From Tetrastigma voinierianum (lineage: Eukaryota > Streptophyta > Magnoliopsida > Vitales > Vitaceae), in NCBI GenBank assembly GCA_016808115.1, contig JAEQBH010001842.1:62001-126000 (forward strand): 64,000 nucleotides of DNA, in the 5' to 3' direction. The notes under the pieces are model-generated. The model did no database searches and had not been told where the DNA came from. It saw nothing but the letters and a program-made list of their open reading frames with translations. Both the position numbers and the translations under genes were made by a program. Of this stretch, positions 24,659 to 34,806 are shown piece after piece. The first letter of the stretch is position 1, and each line of letters starts with the position of its first letter.

Positions 24659-25873
24659 AATGGTAATGACGGGCAGCGCGGTGTATAAAATGTATGCACA
24701 ATTGCGCAAATGCGCGTAGCGTAATATAGTGTCTTGGCGATACGAGATATCGTCAGGGAAAGGCAAATTGACTACAGAGATTCTGCTTCTCAGACAATAT
24801 ATGAAGAATGACTTTAAAAGGGAGTTCAATTATGTAAGCCATATATATTGATTTAATTAAGTGTTGTTTAAAGCCTAGGGTTATATCTCCCCCTGTCACA
24901 TTCAATGGATTGTTTTTCTAAAGAGAGCGTTATTCAATACATTTATAATCTGCCTATGGTGAGGTGATCTTGCCTACGAGATATCCTCTCTCGAGATATA
25001 TCCTTTATCCTACGCGAATAGAATCGAGAGTATATCTCTATCTCGAGCTAGGTATTCAGAAATGCTTAAATGTTCTGCCCTAGATCTGCCCGGTCAGGAA
25101 TATCTCATTAATGCAAGATTATTAGAGAAACTCTTCCTATGAATCATGAATACCCTCATCTCTCGAATCTCGGATCTTGGTGCGGCTATGCTAATCTTGG
25201 CCAAACATTATCATATAATTTAACTCTGGTATAGAACAAGATTCGATGATTTATAAATAGATTGAATAGCATAAAAAGATCAATCCCTTAATCCATATCG
25301 TATGACGAGGGTTTTGATGTAACCACTAGAAAAGATCTAGAACATAATGGAAGAAAAAGATGAAGCGTTTAATAATGAAAACATTGTTCTAAGATCAGAA
25401 ATATACAAAAATGAAAAGCGTTACAATTCGGGCACTTCCTCGAAATTAGTGTCACTGCTCTCGAATCTCGTGCCTCCATTCAGTGCTTCCCATCTCCACC
25501 GATTTGAGCCACTAATTTGCTTTTAATGAGGCTTGATTTTGGTGACGTCGCAGCGGCGTGGCGTCGCGGCGATAGTGGCAGCGGCGTGGTGGTTGGTTGA
25601 CTTCTGCATTTGTTGGCCCCCGCGTCGTGACTTGGTGGCGTCGCGGCGTGGAAGCGTCGCTGACGTGTGATGACTTCTTGCATGCTCACTCCATTTCTCC
25701 AAAATAGCTTCCAGAAGTTGTTCTTTTAAGCTCATCATGCTGTATTCCAAAACCAAAAAACTAAATAAGGAATCTAACACTAAAATTATATAAATAATGT
25801 CAAATCAACACCTTGAAAATGTAAAAATTTATTAGTATAAATACAGTGTTTTAAGCGCTAATGCGCTAACTAA
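24659..25873. mobile_element. Foreign insert within MULE copy 2
   Basis: This DNA is absent from MULE copy 1. It is flanked on both sides by AGTAGTAC (24651-24658 and 25874-25881), which could be an 8-bp target duplication, although the word belongs to the local subrepeats and could match by chance. The ends show a weak inverted similarity (GCGCAAATGCGCG on the left, AGCGCTAATGCGC on the right). A GC-rich block near 25535-25680, with repeated GCGGCGTGG and GGCGTCGCGGCG words, stands out from its AT-rich surroundings. No protein family was recognised. Confidence 0.4.
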
Positions 25874-26170
25874 AGTAGTACATTGACTATTATTATGGTA
25901 CATTGATAGTTATTATAATACATTAACTAGTTATGGAATTATATAGAGTGTATGGAATTATATAGAGTTATAGTAGTACACTTACTAGTTACAATAGTAT
26001 ATTAACTATTTATGATAGTATATTGATTATTTAGGATAATAAATAGATTATTTATGGAAGTACAATAACTACTTATGCTAGCACATTGACTATTTATGGT
26101 TATATATTGACTAATTATTGTAGTATATTGACAACTTATTGTAGTACATAGACTTCCTAAGGTAGTAAAT
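25870..26170. repeat. Degenerate ~23-bp tandem repeats inside MULE copy 2
   Basis: Counterpart of 19575-19860, with words such as AGTATATTGACAACTTATTG and AGTACATTGACTATTATTA. Confidence 0.65.
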
Positions 26171-26464
26171 ATGCTAAAAATTGTTTTAATTTCATTTGAT
26201 AATATAATTCGATTTAAAACATAGATAGTTTAGCAACATACAAGTAGAATCAATGTTTAAGTAAAAAAACATATACATTTTTTATATCACAATGCTCAAG
26301 GACTATTACATCATAATGTTTATAATTTTTGTTCACACAATATTCTGGCATAGCCAATGTTTGCATCATAATGTTAATACAATAGTCCTAATATCACACA
26401 ATGTATAGCAGCACCAAAAGAATACATGAATTGTTCACTACTCTTTATACAAAATGCAATTCTT

Positions 26465-26590
26465 TGCTTGCTAATTAGAACAAGCCACCAAATCCAAGCT
26501 CCTTAATTGCATTAAGCTTCTCTTCATCCAAATCACATACAATGGAAAGGAATTTACACCCCGAGCACCTGCATTTGGGGATCTTTCCCT
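26465..26590 (-). pseudogene. Short conserved peptide patch inside the MULE
   Basis: On the minus strand this patch reads GKIPKCRCSGCKFLSIVCDL followed by DEEKLNAIKELGFGGLF. The last part resembles the start of the protein region found next to Ulp1-type genes in plant Kaonashi-like MULEs (family knowledge, recalled rather than searched). MULE copy 1 keeps an eroded version (20155-20285, minus). It is too short to be a gene and may be captured or inherited transposon coding sequence. Confidence 0.35.
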
Positions 26591-27059
26591 ATAAATATAA
26601 CACAAATAACCACATTAAGCGTATAACATTGAAGAATATAAATGAAGAATAAACATTTATCATTGTAGAATGAAATTGATCATCTCACTATGTGATTATA
26701 GAATATACCCCTTACGTTTCTTTTAGGCTTTACCCATTTATGTATTATGGTAGCACATTCACTATTTATGATATTCTATTCATTAGTTAAGGCGGTAAAT
26801 TGACTTATTAGTTATAGTAATACATTCACTAGTAACTTATGGTAGTATATTCATTGCCCAAGGTAGTACATTGATTAGTTTTTGTTGTACATTCCCTGTT
26901 AAGGTTGTACATCACAAACAAAACTACATTAAGAGCAAGCAAAGTTACATTAAAAGCAATACCCAATTTTATTTCGTAAGAAAGATGTCACCTCAAAGTT
27001 GGAAACAAAAAAAAAACTAACATTTTAACTAAAAAATGTATTTTCAAGAGCACCATTCA

Positions 27060-27310
27060 ACACATATAATACAAAAAAAATTACATTTGGACCACAAAAA
27101 CGAACCAGAACTACCAATAAAGAAGAAAAACAATCAAAATTTTACCTTTTTTAGACAAAAAAACGAACCAAAACAACCAATAAAGAAAAAAATCAAACTT
27201 TTGTCCCTTATGGGCCTTGAAACAAACTAAAACAATCAAATAAAAAATTAATCAAACTTTTATCCCTCGTGAACCAAAAAAACGAAATAGAACAACCATC
27301 TCAACATTGA
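27060..27310. repeat. ~60-bp A-rich tandem repeats inside MULE copy 2
   Basis: Counterpart of 20760-21160: ACGAACCA(A/G)AAC(A/T)ACCAAT, an A-rich tract and AATCAAACTTTTGTCC-like words in about four copies. Confidence 0.65.
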
Positions 27311-27833
27311 AAAAAATCAAACTTTTACCATTACCTTTGCCTTAATTAGTTACCCATGGACGAATGAAACCATAAAATCGCATTCTTTTTAAAATCGAGA
27401 AGATGGAGTACTGAATTATGTAAGAGAAGAAGAATGCAATCGCTTGGAGATGAAGAATCTTCGAGAAAGAGAAGTAGAAGAATCGAGGAGGATAATGGTC
27501 AGGGGAAGAAAAATGAAAAGGGAGAGAAGATCAAAATATTTTTTTTAATTTTTTTTAATTACATTTTTCATTAATGAGAGGGATTTTCAATTTTTATATT
27601 TATTTTATATTTTTATGTAGATTCATAATTATTTTTGTAAAGAGTAGCTTGATAGATAAAAATCATATTTATTTCTGTATTTTTAAGGTAAATGCATAAT
27701 TATTTTTATAAAGAGGAGCTTCAATCATGAAAATCATATTCTTACTAATATATATTTATTTGTATATTTATATATATATATATACAAATATTTTGAAATT
27801 AGTAACATAATACCAACTTTTCTCTAAAAGAAA

Positions 27834-28099
27834 ATCAGATCACGTGGACTCATCAGTTGAATAATATGACAGATCAAAGTTTATATGGAGCACACGGAAA
27901 AGAAAAGTATTTTGAACAGAAGTCATTAGGATGTCGGAAATTGGTGTCCAACCAATAATGTAGCTTCCAATGAATGGATTTGACACGTCTTTCTCAATGA
28001 GTTTTTGTTTCCTTTAGTGTGAATAAAGGTGAGTGATGTGACTGATGTCCTAAATTTTTGTTATTACAAAAAAATCTTAAAAGTAATTCGTGTTTCATG
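27834..28099. other. Unassigned sequence before the viral region
   Basis: No gene recognised. It lies between the MULE duplication and the first viral-looking frame. Confidence 0.3.
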
Positions 28100-28697
28100 G
28101 GTTATAGGGGTATTCTCAGATAATATTGAAGTTTACGGTTGAAGTAAAATTGAGTAATTCTTTTCAACAAGAATATGAAAAAAATAAGAATAGATGATAT
28201 TGATATTTTAGGAGTTAGAATATAATTTTTGAAGAAAAGATTAATAGAATTATGCACCTAAGGGTATATTATAAAATGTGTAAAAAATGAAAAAAAAAAA
28301 TTTGTGACAAAATAAATAGCATCCCAAGAAAATGGGGGTGTAAGAAGTATAAGAAAAAAAAAATAGAAAATAAATAAGAAAGCCAAAAAAAAATATTTAC
28401 AAAATATAAACGATTTAGAAAAGAATGGAGAAAACCATTTAAAAAATATTACAAGAAAATATTTAATTATAAAATGAGAAATATTATACAAAAAACATCA
28501 AAAGACAAAAGTAAATGTAAATATTAGAAATATAGAGAATTAGGACATTACAGTAATGAATGTCAAAAAGAGAAAAACACATTTATTATATGGGGAGAAA
28601 ATAAAGAAAATGATTTAGAAAGTATATTAAGTTTTAATAGTGAAATGAGTAGTGTTTATAGTGAAAATGATAATAGTTCATCAGGAAGTGATACATA
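28100..28697 (+). pseudogene. Viral coat protein C-terminal region
   Basis: A Lys-rich stretch is followed by a Cys/His knuckle ending GHYSNEC (28543-28563), then a Ser/Asp/Glu-rich acidic tail ending at a stop near 28696. A basic region plus one zinc knuckle plus an acidic tail is the usual C-terminal layout of caulimovirid coat proteins, which package the viral DNA/RNA. A stop codon lies inside the knuckle (28525-28527) and others lie upstream. The N-terminal core is not clearly recognisable. Confidence 0.62.
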
Positions 28698-29660
28698 ATG
28701 AATAAAGAAATAATTGAGGAATATGATATCTCTAAATTTGAAGTTATTAATGCAAAAAAAGATTATGAAGGATACATATTAAAGAGTACTTTTGATAATA
28801 GAAAATTACTGAAAATCCAGAGTCTAAATTTTGATCCTGAAAGCCCTAGGAAAAGGATTACCAAGATACCTAAATAAAATATATACATAGAAAATACACA
28901 ATCCCTAAATACCAAAAGATAGAAAGAAGCATGACAATTAATAAAGTTAAAGGAAACATAAAGCTCAATTTATTGACAAAAGAGACTATAAATGAAACAT
29001 TAAGCAAAATAAAAAAGAAAAAGTAAGAGAAAAAATAAAGTATGTATATTTAAGCGGGAATCTGGATAATAATAAATTATTATTCTGAAAATCTAAATCT
29101 GGAAGTAGTTCTAAATTTACATGAGAAAATACTGATACAAACACATGAAAGCCACTTAGGAAATATCCAACAAAATTTAGCATATACAAAATTGATGTTC
29201 ACATGTTACCCAAAATATAATATTAATTTAGGTAAAAAATATTAAATATGGATGAAGGCACCTATTTCAAATTCTTAATGAATGATTTTATGAAAGAAGA
29301 CAATAATGTAATGATAATGTATTATAGTGCTTTGTACAAACTATCAAACTTAAACTATGGAAAAATTTACCAAGATAAGCCATTTATTGAAATTAGTGAT
29401 GAATATAGAGAAATTATTGAGATAATAAAACCTCGAAAGTTTGACAAAATAGAGATATCAACAAATTACATTTTAAGTCTTGAAGATGATATTCCTAAAA
29501 GAAGGTGTGTACAAAATTGGTTACCCATATTTAGGAGGGTAAGTCGTAATAAGAAATAATAACGAAATAATACAAGAAAGTAGTTTCAAAGAATAAGAAG
29601 ATGTACATTCGATAAAGGAATTTATTCTGATGGAGAAGAAGTTGAAGAAACTATGATTTT
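28698..29660 (+). pseudogene. Possible viral movement protein region
   Basis: Three broken frames (about 28698-28877, 29040-29230 and an open stretch 29248-29559) lie between coat protein and protease. A patch near 29155-29215 (GNIQQNLAYTKL in one frame) and the following open stretch (YYSALYKLSNLNYGKIY) resemble the 30K-type movement proteins that open plasmodesmata for virus spread. The assignment rests on weak similarity and on gene order. Frameshifts near 28880 and 29230 and several stops break it. Confidence 0.42.
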
Positions 29661-30300
29661 AATAAATCTGGTCTTGAGATTGCGGCCGTATCTGTTGATA
29701 AATGTGAAATGATAGGAAATATAACAAGTCCATATGAGTTTAAAAATTATGATAGTCAAATATTAGAATGTAATTTAAAGGTATAAATACACATAAAATT
29801 ACAAGGAATAACCTTTTTGGTAAATTGCTATAAAGATAATAAAATGCAAGGAAATTGACACTATGATGTTCTCTGAGGAAATAGTTTCTTAGATAGATTA
29901 AATAAATATATAGTGAAGACATATGTATTTTCCTAAAAAGACAAAAATGAAAGAAATTACATTCCCTACTATGGTATTTATAATGGTAAATATTTCAGAA
30001 ATTAAGTTATATACATGTGGATTAATAGATACAGGATAAAAAATAACAATATTTAAAAGCTTTTTATTAAAAGAATAGATAGATACTAAAATCTTTATAA
30101 ACTGTGTAACTGGAAATAAAGAAAAGATTACAAAACAAAAAGAAAGTGTGGGAATAATAATCCATAATAAAATAATAAAAATAAGAAAAGTTTATCAATA
30201 TGACAATATAAAATGTGATATTATATTATGAAATGACTTTTTATATTTAAAACACCTTGTAATGATTGGATAAGAGTACCTAGAATATTAAAACTTTTTA
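29661..30300 (+). pseudogene. Viral aspartic protease region
   Basis: The active-site triplet DTG is encoded at 30028-30036 in the context GLIDTG, directly followed by a stop codon, then by a recognisable continuation towards RT. Such a protease cleaves the viral polyprotein. Upstream (about 29750-29900) is a broken frame with GNSFLDRL-like sequence, which could be the protease's leading part or the end of the preceding protein. Several stops make it inactive. Confidence 0.6.
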
Positions 30301-31668
30301 GGATAAATTATGATAAAAAAGCCAGAAAAATGAGAACATAGAAAATAAATATATCTATTACTTATAAAGTAACAGTCTATGACAAATGTGAAAAATTAAA
30401 AGAAAATTTTAGTAATAACTCATTAAAATATTGGAAAAATACAAAAATCTATTTTAAATTAAAAATTATAGATTCTAATAAAATTATTAGATTAAGACCA
30501 ATGATATATTCACAAAAAGATATAGAAGATTTTAAAATACAAATTAATGAATTAATACAAATGAATCTAATAAGATAAAGTAAAAGCTCACATAGTAGTT
30601 ATGCTTTCATGGTAAGAAAATATAGTGAGATAAAAAGAGGAAAAGTAAGGATGGTGATAAACTATAAGGAAGTGAATAAGAATACTAAATTTGACGGATA
30701 TGATATCCCAAATAAGGAAATATTAATAAATTTGACAAGAGGGAAAAACTATTATAGTAAATTTGATTGTAAGTCAAGATTTTTGCAAATAAAAATGGAT
30801 AATGACAATAGACCTGTACGGGTTTTGAAATGCGCTAGAGTCGGTATGAATAGATGGTAATGCCTTTTGGATTAATAAATGATCCTCAAGTTTTCCAAAG
30901 AAAAATGAATAAAATATTCTCTGATCATTCAGCTTTTATAATAGCATACATTGATGATATGTTAATCTGCTCTGATAATGAGAAAGATCATGAAAAACAT
31001 TTAAATACTTTCATAACACTCTTGTAAAGAACATTGCATAGTTCTTTCATAAAATAAGGTTGAGATCAAGAAAAAAGAAATAGAGTTTCTAGGAATGATA
31101 ATGATGCTAAAGGCATAAAATTACATTCAGATATAGTTGAAAAAATAAAAGATTTCCTTCATGAATTGAGAACTAAGGAAATGATACATAAATTTTTAGG
31201 ATGTTTAAATTATTCTTCTAATTTTATAAAAGACTTAGCAAAATAAAGACAGGAATTGAAAAAGTTGCTAACAAAGAAAAACCAAACAGGATGGAGTGAA
31301 AAATATAGCACAATAGTTAAGAGATTAAAAAATATATGTTCCAATTTACCAAAATTAAGATTGCCAAATGAAAATGACAATTTAATATTACAAATAGATG
31401 CTTCAAATAAGTATTTGGCAGCTATTTTAAAGACATATTTAGGAGAAATCTATCCTTATACAAGTGGTATTTGAGGTATTCTTATTCATAATAATTTATA
31501 ATAGCTGATAATCTGAGTTGCGAATTTATGAAATAACACAGGAAAATGAGTATAAGGTAGAAGATTGTCTAGAAGACAAATTCTTTTTAGTTATTACAAT
31601 TTTAAGATTGTTCATATAAAAGGTACGACAATTTTCTTGCAGACTTTTTGAGCAAGAATGTCGAATAA
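30301..31668 (+). pseudogene. Viral reverse transcriptase and RNase H
   Basis: This polymerase copies the pregenomic RNA into DNA. An open piece (30609-30860) carries RT fingers and palm start (KARMVINYK-type sequence, here KVRMVINYKEVN, and YYSKFDCKS with a catalytic Asp). After a frame change near 30830-30850 the palm continues with MVMPFGL and the YIDD catalytic motif at 30947-30958. RNase H-like sequence follows (31256-31474, with LQIDASNKYLAAILK carrying an acidic residue at the expected place). Frameshifts lie near 30840, 31025 and 31250. The polymerase frame ends at the TAA at 31666-31668 and overlaps the start of the next frame by 11 bp, an arrangement usual in these viruses. Confidence 0.82.
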
Positions 31669-32062
31669 CATCCAAGAATTGCGAGATATCGCCATCGATA
31701 TGGCCGAATGAATGAATATAATCTCTGAAAATTATAATAATCTTATATCAATCGAAGAAAAAGTAATACATTTACATAAAGATACCAATAATATAAGATC
31801 TAAGTCATATATGTCACAAAATCTCCTTGAAAAATGTTTTGAAATATTAGGAGAAATGATATTGAGGTCAGAAGATGTTTCCTCAGTCTCCTCAGAGACT
31901 AAAAACATTAATAAGGTAGGCTTTGATATGTCATTCCATTCGGGAAAAAGCCAGGCAATAGCTATTGCTGATAATATTAGGACAGGAGATATATCATTGT
32001 CAAAAGTCAAAAATATCTCAAAAGGTACTCGGAAATCGCATCTACAAAGGATAAAAGTCTAA
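31658..32062 (+). pseudogene. Viral frame downstream of pol, unrecognised
   Basis: An ATG at 31658 overlaps the end of the polymerase frame. It runs 17 codons to a TGA (31709-31711) and is followed at once by an in-frame ATG (31712) that opens 116 codons to 32062. The position fits the translation transactivator/inclusion-body gene of several Caulimoviridae, but the sequence shows no motif I can recognise. It is rich in Ser, Asn, Ile and Lys. Confidence 0.4.
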
Positions 32063-32273
32063 GGGCAATGATGCTTGAAAAATGAAACACCTGCGAAGTG
32101 GAAACAGCGATCATGAGGACAAACTCCTCCCATAAGGAGAAAATTCAAATGATATCTTTTTTTTTTCCAGAAAAAAAAAACAAAAAACACTACCATAAAT
32201 GCTTCATCATTTATCTTATCTGATATTGAGCGAAAGTATCTGACTTTCTCTAAATTCATCTATAACAACCTAA

Positions 32274-32830
32274 ATGGACAAGTTGTGCCAAACCTATGAG
32301 TCAATTTATCCCAGGATTATAATAACAGAAAAAATTGATCCCATATTTATTCAAAATGCCATGGATTTCGATTTTGTAGACCGAATCTACTTGAGTTCTG
32401 ATTGTATGGAAATCCTTAATGATACCCTCAAAACACAATTATGCCAGCTAACAAGAACACAAAATTATTATGCTAGGTTCTTTAGTATCAGCCTAGAATA
32501 TAATAAAGATACAAGAGAATACCTAAAGGCATATCACTTATCACAATGAATAACAGTGAAGAAACAAGAATAGAAATAAATGATAAAAAACCAAGAGCAG
32601 TATTACAATTGTTGTGGACAAAACCCGAGGAAGAGCATTAGGCGCCAAAGTTATGCTTGGAAGAATGATAGACTTGAGGAAGAAGAACTTTTCAATCCAC
32701 TGTGTAACCAACAATTGGATGATAGTTATTAGAGATGGAAAAGTCAGAGGACATAAGATGATGGTAATGAGATATTAAATTTGGACCATTATTAATTTTG
32801 TCCACGATCGGATAACAAAGAAAAGAAATT
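32274..32830 (+). pseudogene. Viral small frames, first copy of a duplicated block
   Basis: An open frame 32274-32549 (91 codons) is followed by a second one in pieces (from about 32546, with a stop at 32638-32640). The product is not recognised. From 32379 to about 32765 this block is repeated at 33570-33957 with roughly 85-90% identity judged by eye; shared words include CTACTTGAGTTCTGATTGTA and AATTGGATGATAGTTATT. It may be the C-terminal part of the frame that follows pol. Confidence 0.4.
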
Positions 32831-33188
32831 TGAAGATTTATAGAAAGAAAAAACAGTCGATAATGAAAATTTGGATAACTCTTGCAAAAGGAAATTGTAA
32901 CCTCGGCTTTCCAGAGTGGCACGATAGAATATATACTGTACTATAATGTAGATAATAAAGTGATCGACAATAAATGTATCCTTTTATAATTGTAATAACA
33001 ACTAACGAAACGGTAACCCAACGGGGATGGAGATAATATTGAAAGTTGTGGTTGAAGTCAAATAAATTGAAGAACACGTTTCTTATGAAGGAAAAAGACA
33101 AAAGACAGCTCGAGGAAATCAAAAACATGAAAGGACACTTGCTTTTGGAAATGAAAAGACAAATGGGAAGACAGAAGAAAAGAAAGAG
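32831..33188. other. Viral non-coding or degenerate stretch upstream of the promoter
   Basis: An AT-rich stretch with a Lys-rich frame at 33046-33306 that overlaps the promoter; no protein family recognised. Confidence 0.3.
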
Positions 33189-33244
33189 TGACACGTCCCT
33201 TGTGAAGATAAGGATAACAAATCCTCGAAGTTCTATAAAAGGAG
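33189..33244 (+). promoter_or_regulatory. Candidate pregenomic-RNA promoter of the pararetrovirus
   Basis: A TATA box TATAAAA (33234-33240) in CTATAAAAGGAG context is preceded by TGACACGT (33189-33196, an ACGT-core element) and GATAAGG (33207-33213, an I-box-like word). A TATA box with ACGT-core and GATA elements just upstream is the usual layout of caulimovirid full-length transcript promoters. The poly(A) signals 125-165 bp downstream support the reading. Confidence 0.6.
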
Positions 33245-33365
33245 AAGAAACTCTCCTTGAAAGATATCAGAAAAACCATATCCATCTTTGTATCCATATC
33301 TTGTAATGGAGTTTTAAGCTTTCTTTAGAGAAACTTGTATGTAAGATAAGAGATAGTTTTTATGA

Positions 33366-33397
33366 AATAAAAGTTTGACAAGTTTTTATGAAATAAA
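33366..33397 (+). terminator. Two poly(A) signals of the pararetroviral transcript
   Basis: AATAAA occurs at 33366-33371 and 33392-33397 inside a duplicated word GTTTTTATGAAATAAAAGTT. Pararetroviral pregenomic RNAs end at a signal shortly after their own start, giving a terminally redundant RNA; the spacing from the TATA box here fits that. Confidence 0.6.
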
Positions 33398-33569
33398 AGT
33401 TTGAAGTTTCCCCATATACCTTTTTTTGTGTTTAGATCCATACAGTGAGTGTCTCTAATACTGATTTATCCCAGTACCGTGAAGCCAGGATGGCGTTAGG
33501 GAAGAAGGGATTGTTGTCAGTAAGGTGAGAAGGTCACTGGATTGCTACACATAACAGGTAACTGAGACC

Positions 33570-34060
33570 AAATCTACTTGAGTTCTGATTGTAAGGAAAT
33601 CTTCAATGATACCCTCAGAACAAAATTATACCAACTAACAAGAACACAAAATTATTATGCTAGGTTCTTTAGTATCAACCCATAATATAATGAAGATACT
33701 GTAGAATACCTAAAGGCATATCACCTTATCACAATGAATAACAATGAATAAACAATAATATAAATAAATGATAAAAAACCAAAAAAGCTTGGGTATCACA
33801 ATCGGTCATGGACAAAAACTAGAAAAGCATTGGGCATAAAAGCTGTGCTTGGAAGAATGGCAGACTTAAGGAAGAAGAATTATTCAGTCCACTATGCAAC
33901 CAACAATTGGATGATAGTTATTGGAGATGGAAAAGTCGGAGGACATAGGATGATGAATGACAAGATAATAGAACTAGACCAACTATTACCCTCTATTGAA
34001 ATTATAGAGCCATACACTTTATGTTTTCAGAGCCTTGGTGATGAATAACAGCAGCTTTAC
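33570..34060 (+). pseudogene. Viral small frames, second copy of the duplicated block
   Basis: This repeats 32379-32765 downstream of the promoter and poly(A) module and then extends beyond the first copy to a stop near 34046. The open piece 33830-34048 (72 codons) includes NWMIVIGDGKV. The protein is not recognised. The duplication means the integrated DNA contains more than one unit length for this part, or a local rearrangement. Confidence 0.45.
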
Positions 34061-34330
34061 AGAAAAGTTTGTTATAATATAAGAATGATAGAATTAACCG
34101 AAAAACAAAAAATATAAGAATTTAAAATTGAAATCACAAAAACACTAATAAATTTGACGAATAATCATAATCAATATCATATAGAAGAAATTTTCAATTG
34201 TGAAGAAATTTATCTAACAATAAGACTATTAGAAAATATAAGAATATTTTTAGAATTGTTATAAAAAATCATATTGATAATATCATCATATGAAGGAAGA
34301 TTACTATATAAGTAAAGCGAGAAGTAGGGT

Positions 34331-34675
34331 AGTAAATCCCTTGTACAATTTATGATGGAAATAAATGAGAGTAGATGAAAACCGGATATAACAATTTTGT
34401 ATTAAGATTTTAGAAATCATTAAATAATAATAATAAAAAAAGATGATTATAACCTAAATGATATTGTAATAATAAAATCCTTTGACTTATTATTGATGTA
34501 ACCAAAATAGGATATTATTTTGAAACAGAAATTATTGAAGATTTTTTTTTTCTTAAATTATCATTGACTCATCACTTCTTAAATTTTCTTAAATCCTTTG
34601 TCCTCATCACTTTTTAATTGACTGGAGGTCGCAAGTAATTAATACTTTTTCAGTGTAAACCTTTTGAATATCTTT
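34331..34675. other. Upstream region of the UGT gene
   Basis: AT-rich DNA between the viral sequence and the UGT promoter. TTGAC and TGACTC words (34496, 34563-34570, 34617) could be WRKY/bZIP-type sites, but such words are frequent by chance. Confidence 0.3.
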
Positions 34676-34677
34676 TC

Positions 34678-34690
34678 CTATAAATATATA
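34678..34690 (+). promoter_or_regulatory. TATA box of the UGT gene
   Basis: CTATAAATATATA lies about 120-130 bp before the start codon at 34807, a usual distance for a short plant 5' leader. Confidence 0.6.
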
Positions 34691-34806
34691 CTCCATTGTC
34701 GTCGGCCTAACTCCTAACTACTAAGTCTATCAATTTTGCGGTGTCAGTCAGTTCGTTTTCTCTGCTGGTGTTGATAAAGAGGCAGGGGCGAGGCGATTCT
34801 TAAATC

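Larger units (their letters stand above)
24422..27824. mobile_element. Mutator-like (MULE) non-autonomous element, copy 2
   Basis: Long inverted repeats of about 200 bp bound this element. The left starts GGGTAAGTATATATCAAG and continues through ATATTTGTATATATATAT, CACTAAGAATTTGATTT and CCCTCATTAATGG. The right carries these words in reverse order and complement, ending near ATACCAACTTTTCTC. The flanks AAAAAGAAA (24413-24421) and TAAAAGAAA (27825-27833) form a 9-bp duplication with one mismatch, the size typical of Mutator-like elements. The inside has two kinds of tandem subrepeat and a foreign insert at 24659-25873. A short conserved peptide patch on the minus strand (26465-26590) may be captured sequence. 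No transposase was found. Confidence 0.72.
28100..34330 (+). mobile_element. Endogenous pararetrovirus (Caulimoviridae), decayed and rearranged
   Basis: On the plus strand, coat-protein, movement-protein-candidate, protease, RT and RNase H signatures follow one another, then further small frames, a promoter with poly(A) signals, and a duplicated block. The gene set without integrase, the very AT-rich codon use and the promoter module are those of plant pararetroviruses integrated into the host genome. Coat protein before movement protein is known from cavemovirus- and solendovirus-like genomes; I infer that grouping only from order. All major frames contain stops and shifts, so it is a fossil. 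It lies between MULE copy 2 and the UGT gene. A last small frame region (34085-34310) is unrecognised. Confidence 0.78.

Noticed and set aside
25480..25780. Ala/Arg/Thr-rich open frames on the minus strand
   Set aside because: They follow from the GC-rich short-word repeats in the insert; no recognisable protein.
33553..33566. Possible tRNA-Met primer-binding site in the viral leader
   Set aside because: The similarity to TGGTATCAGAGCC is poor and it touches the junction of the duplicated block, so it may be chance.
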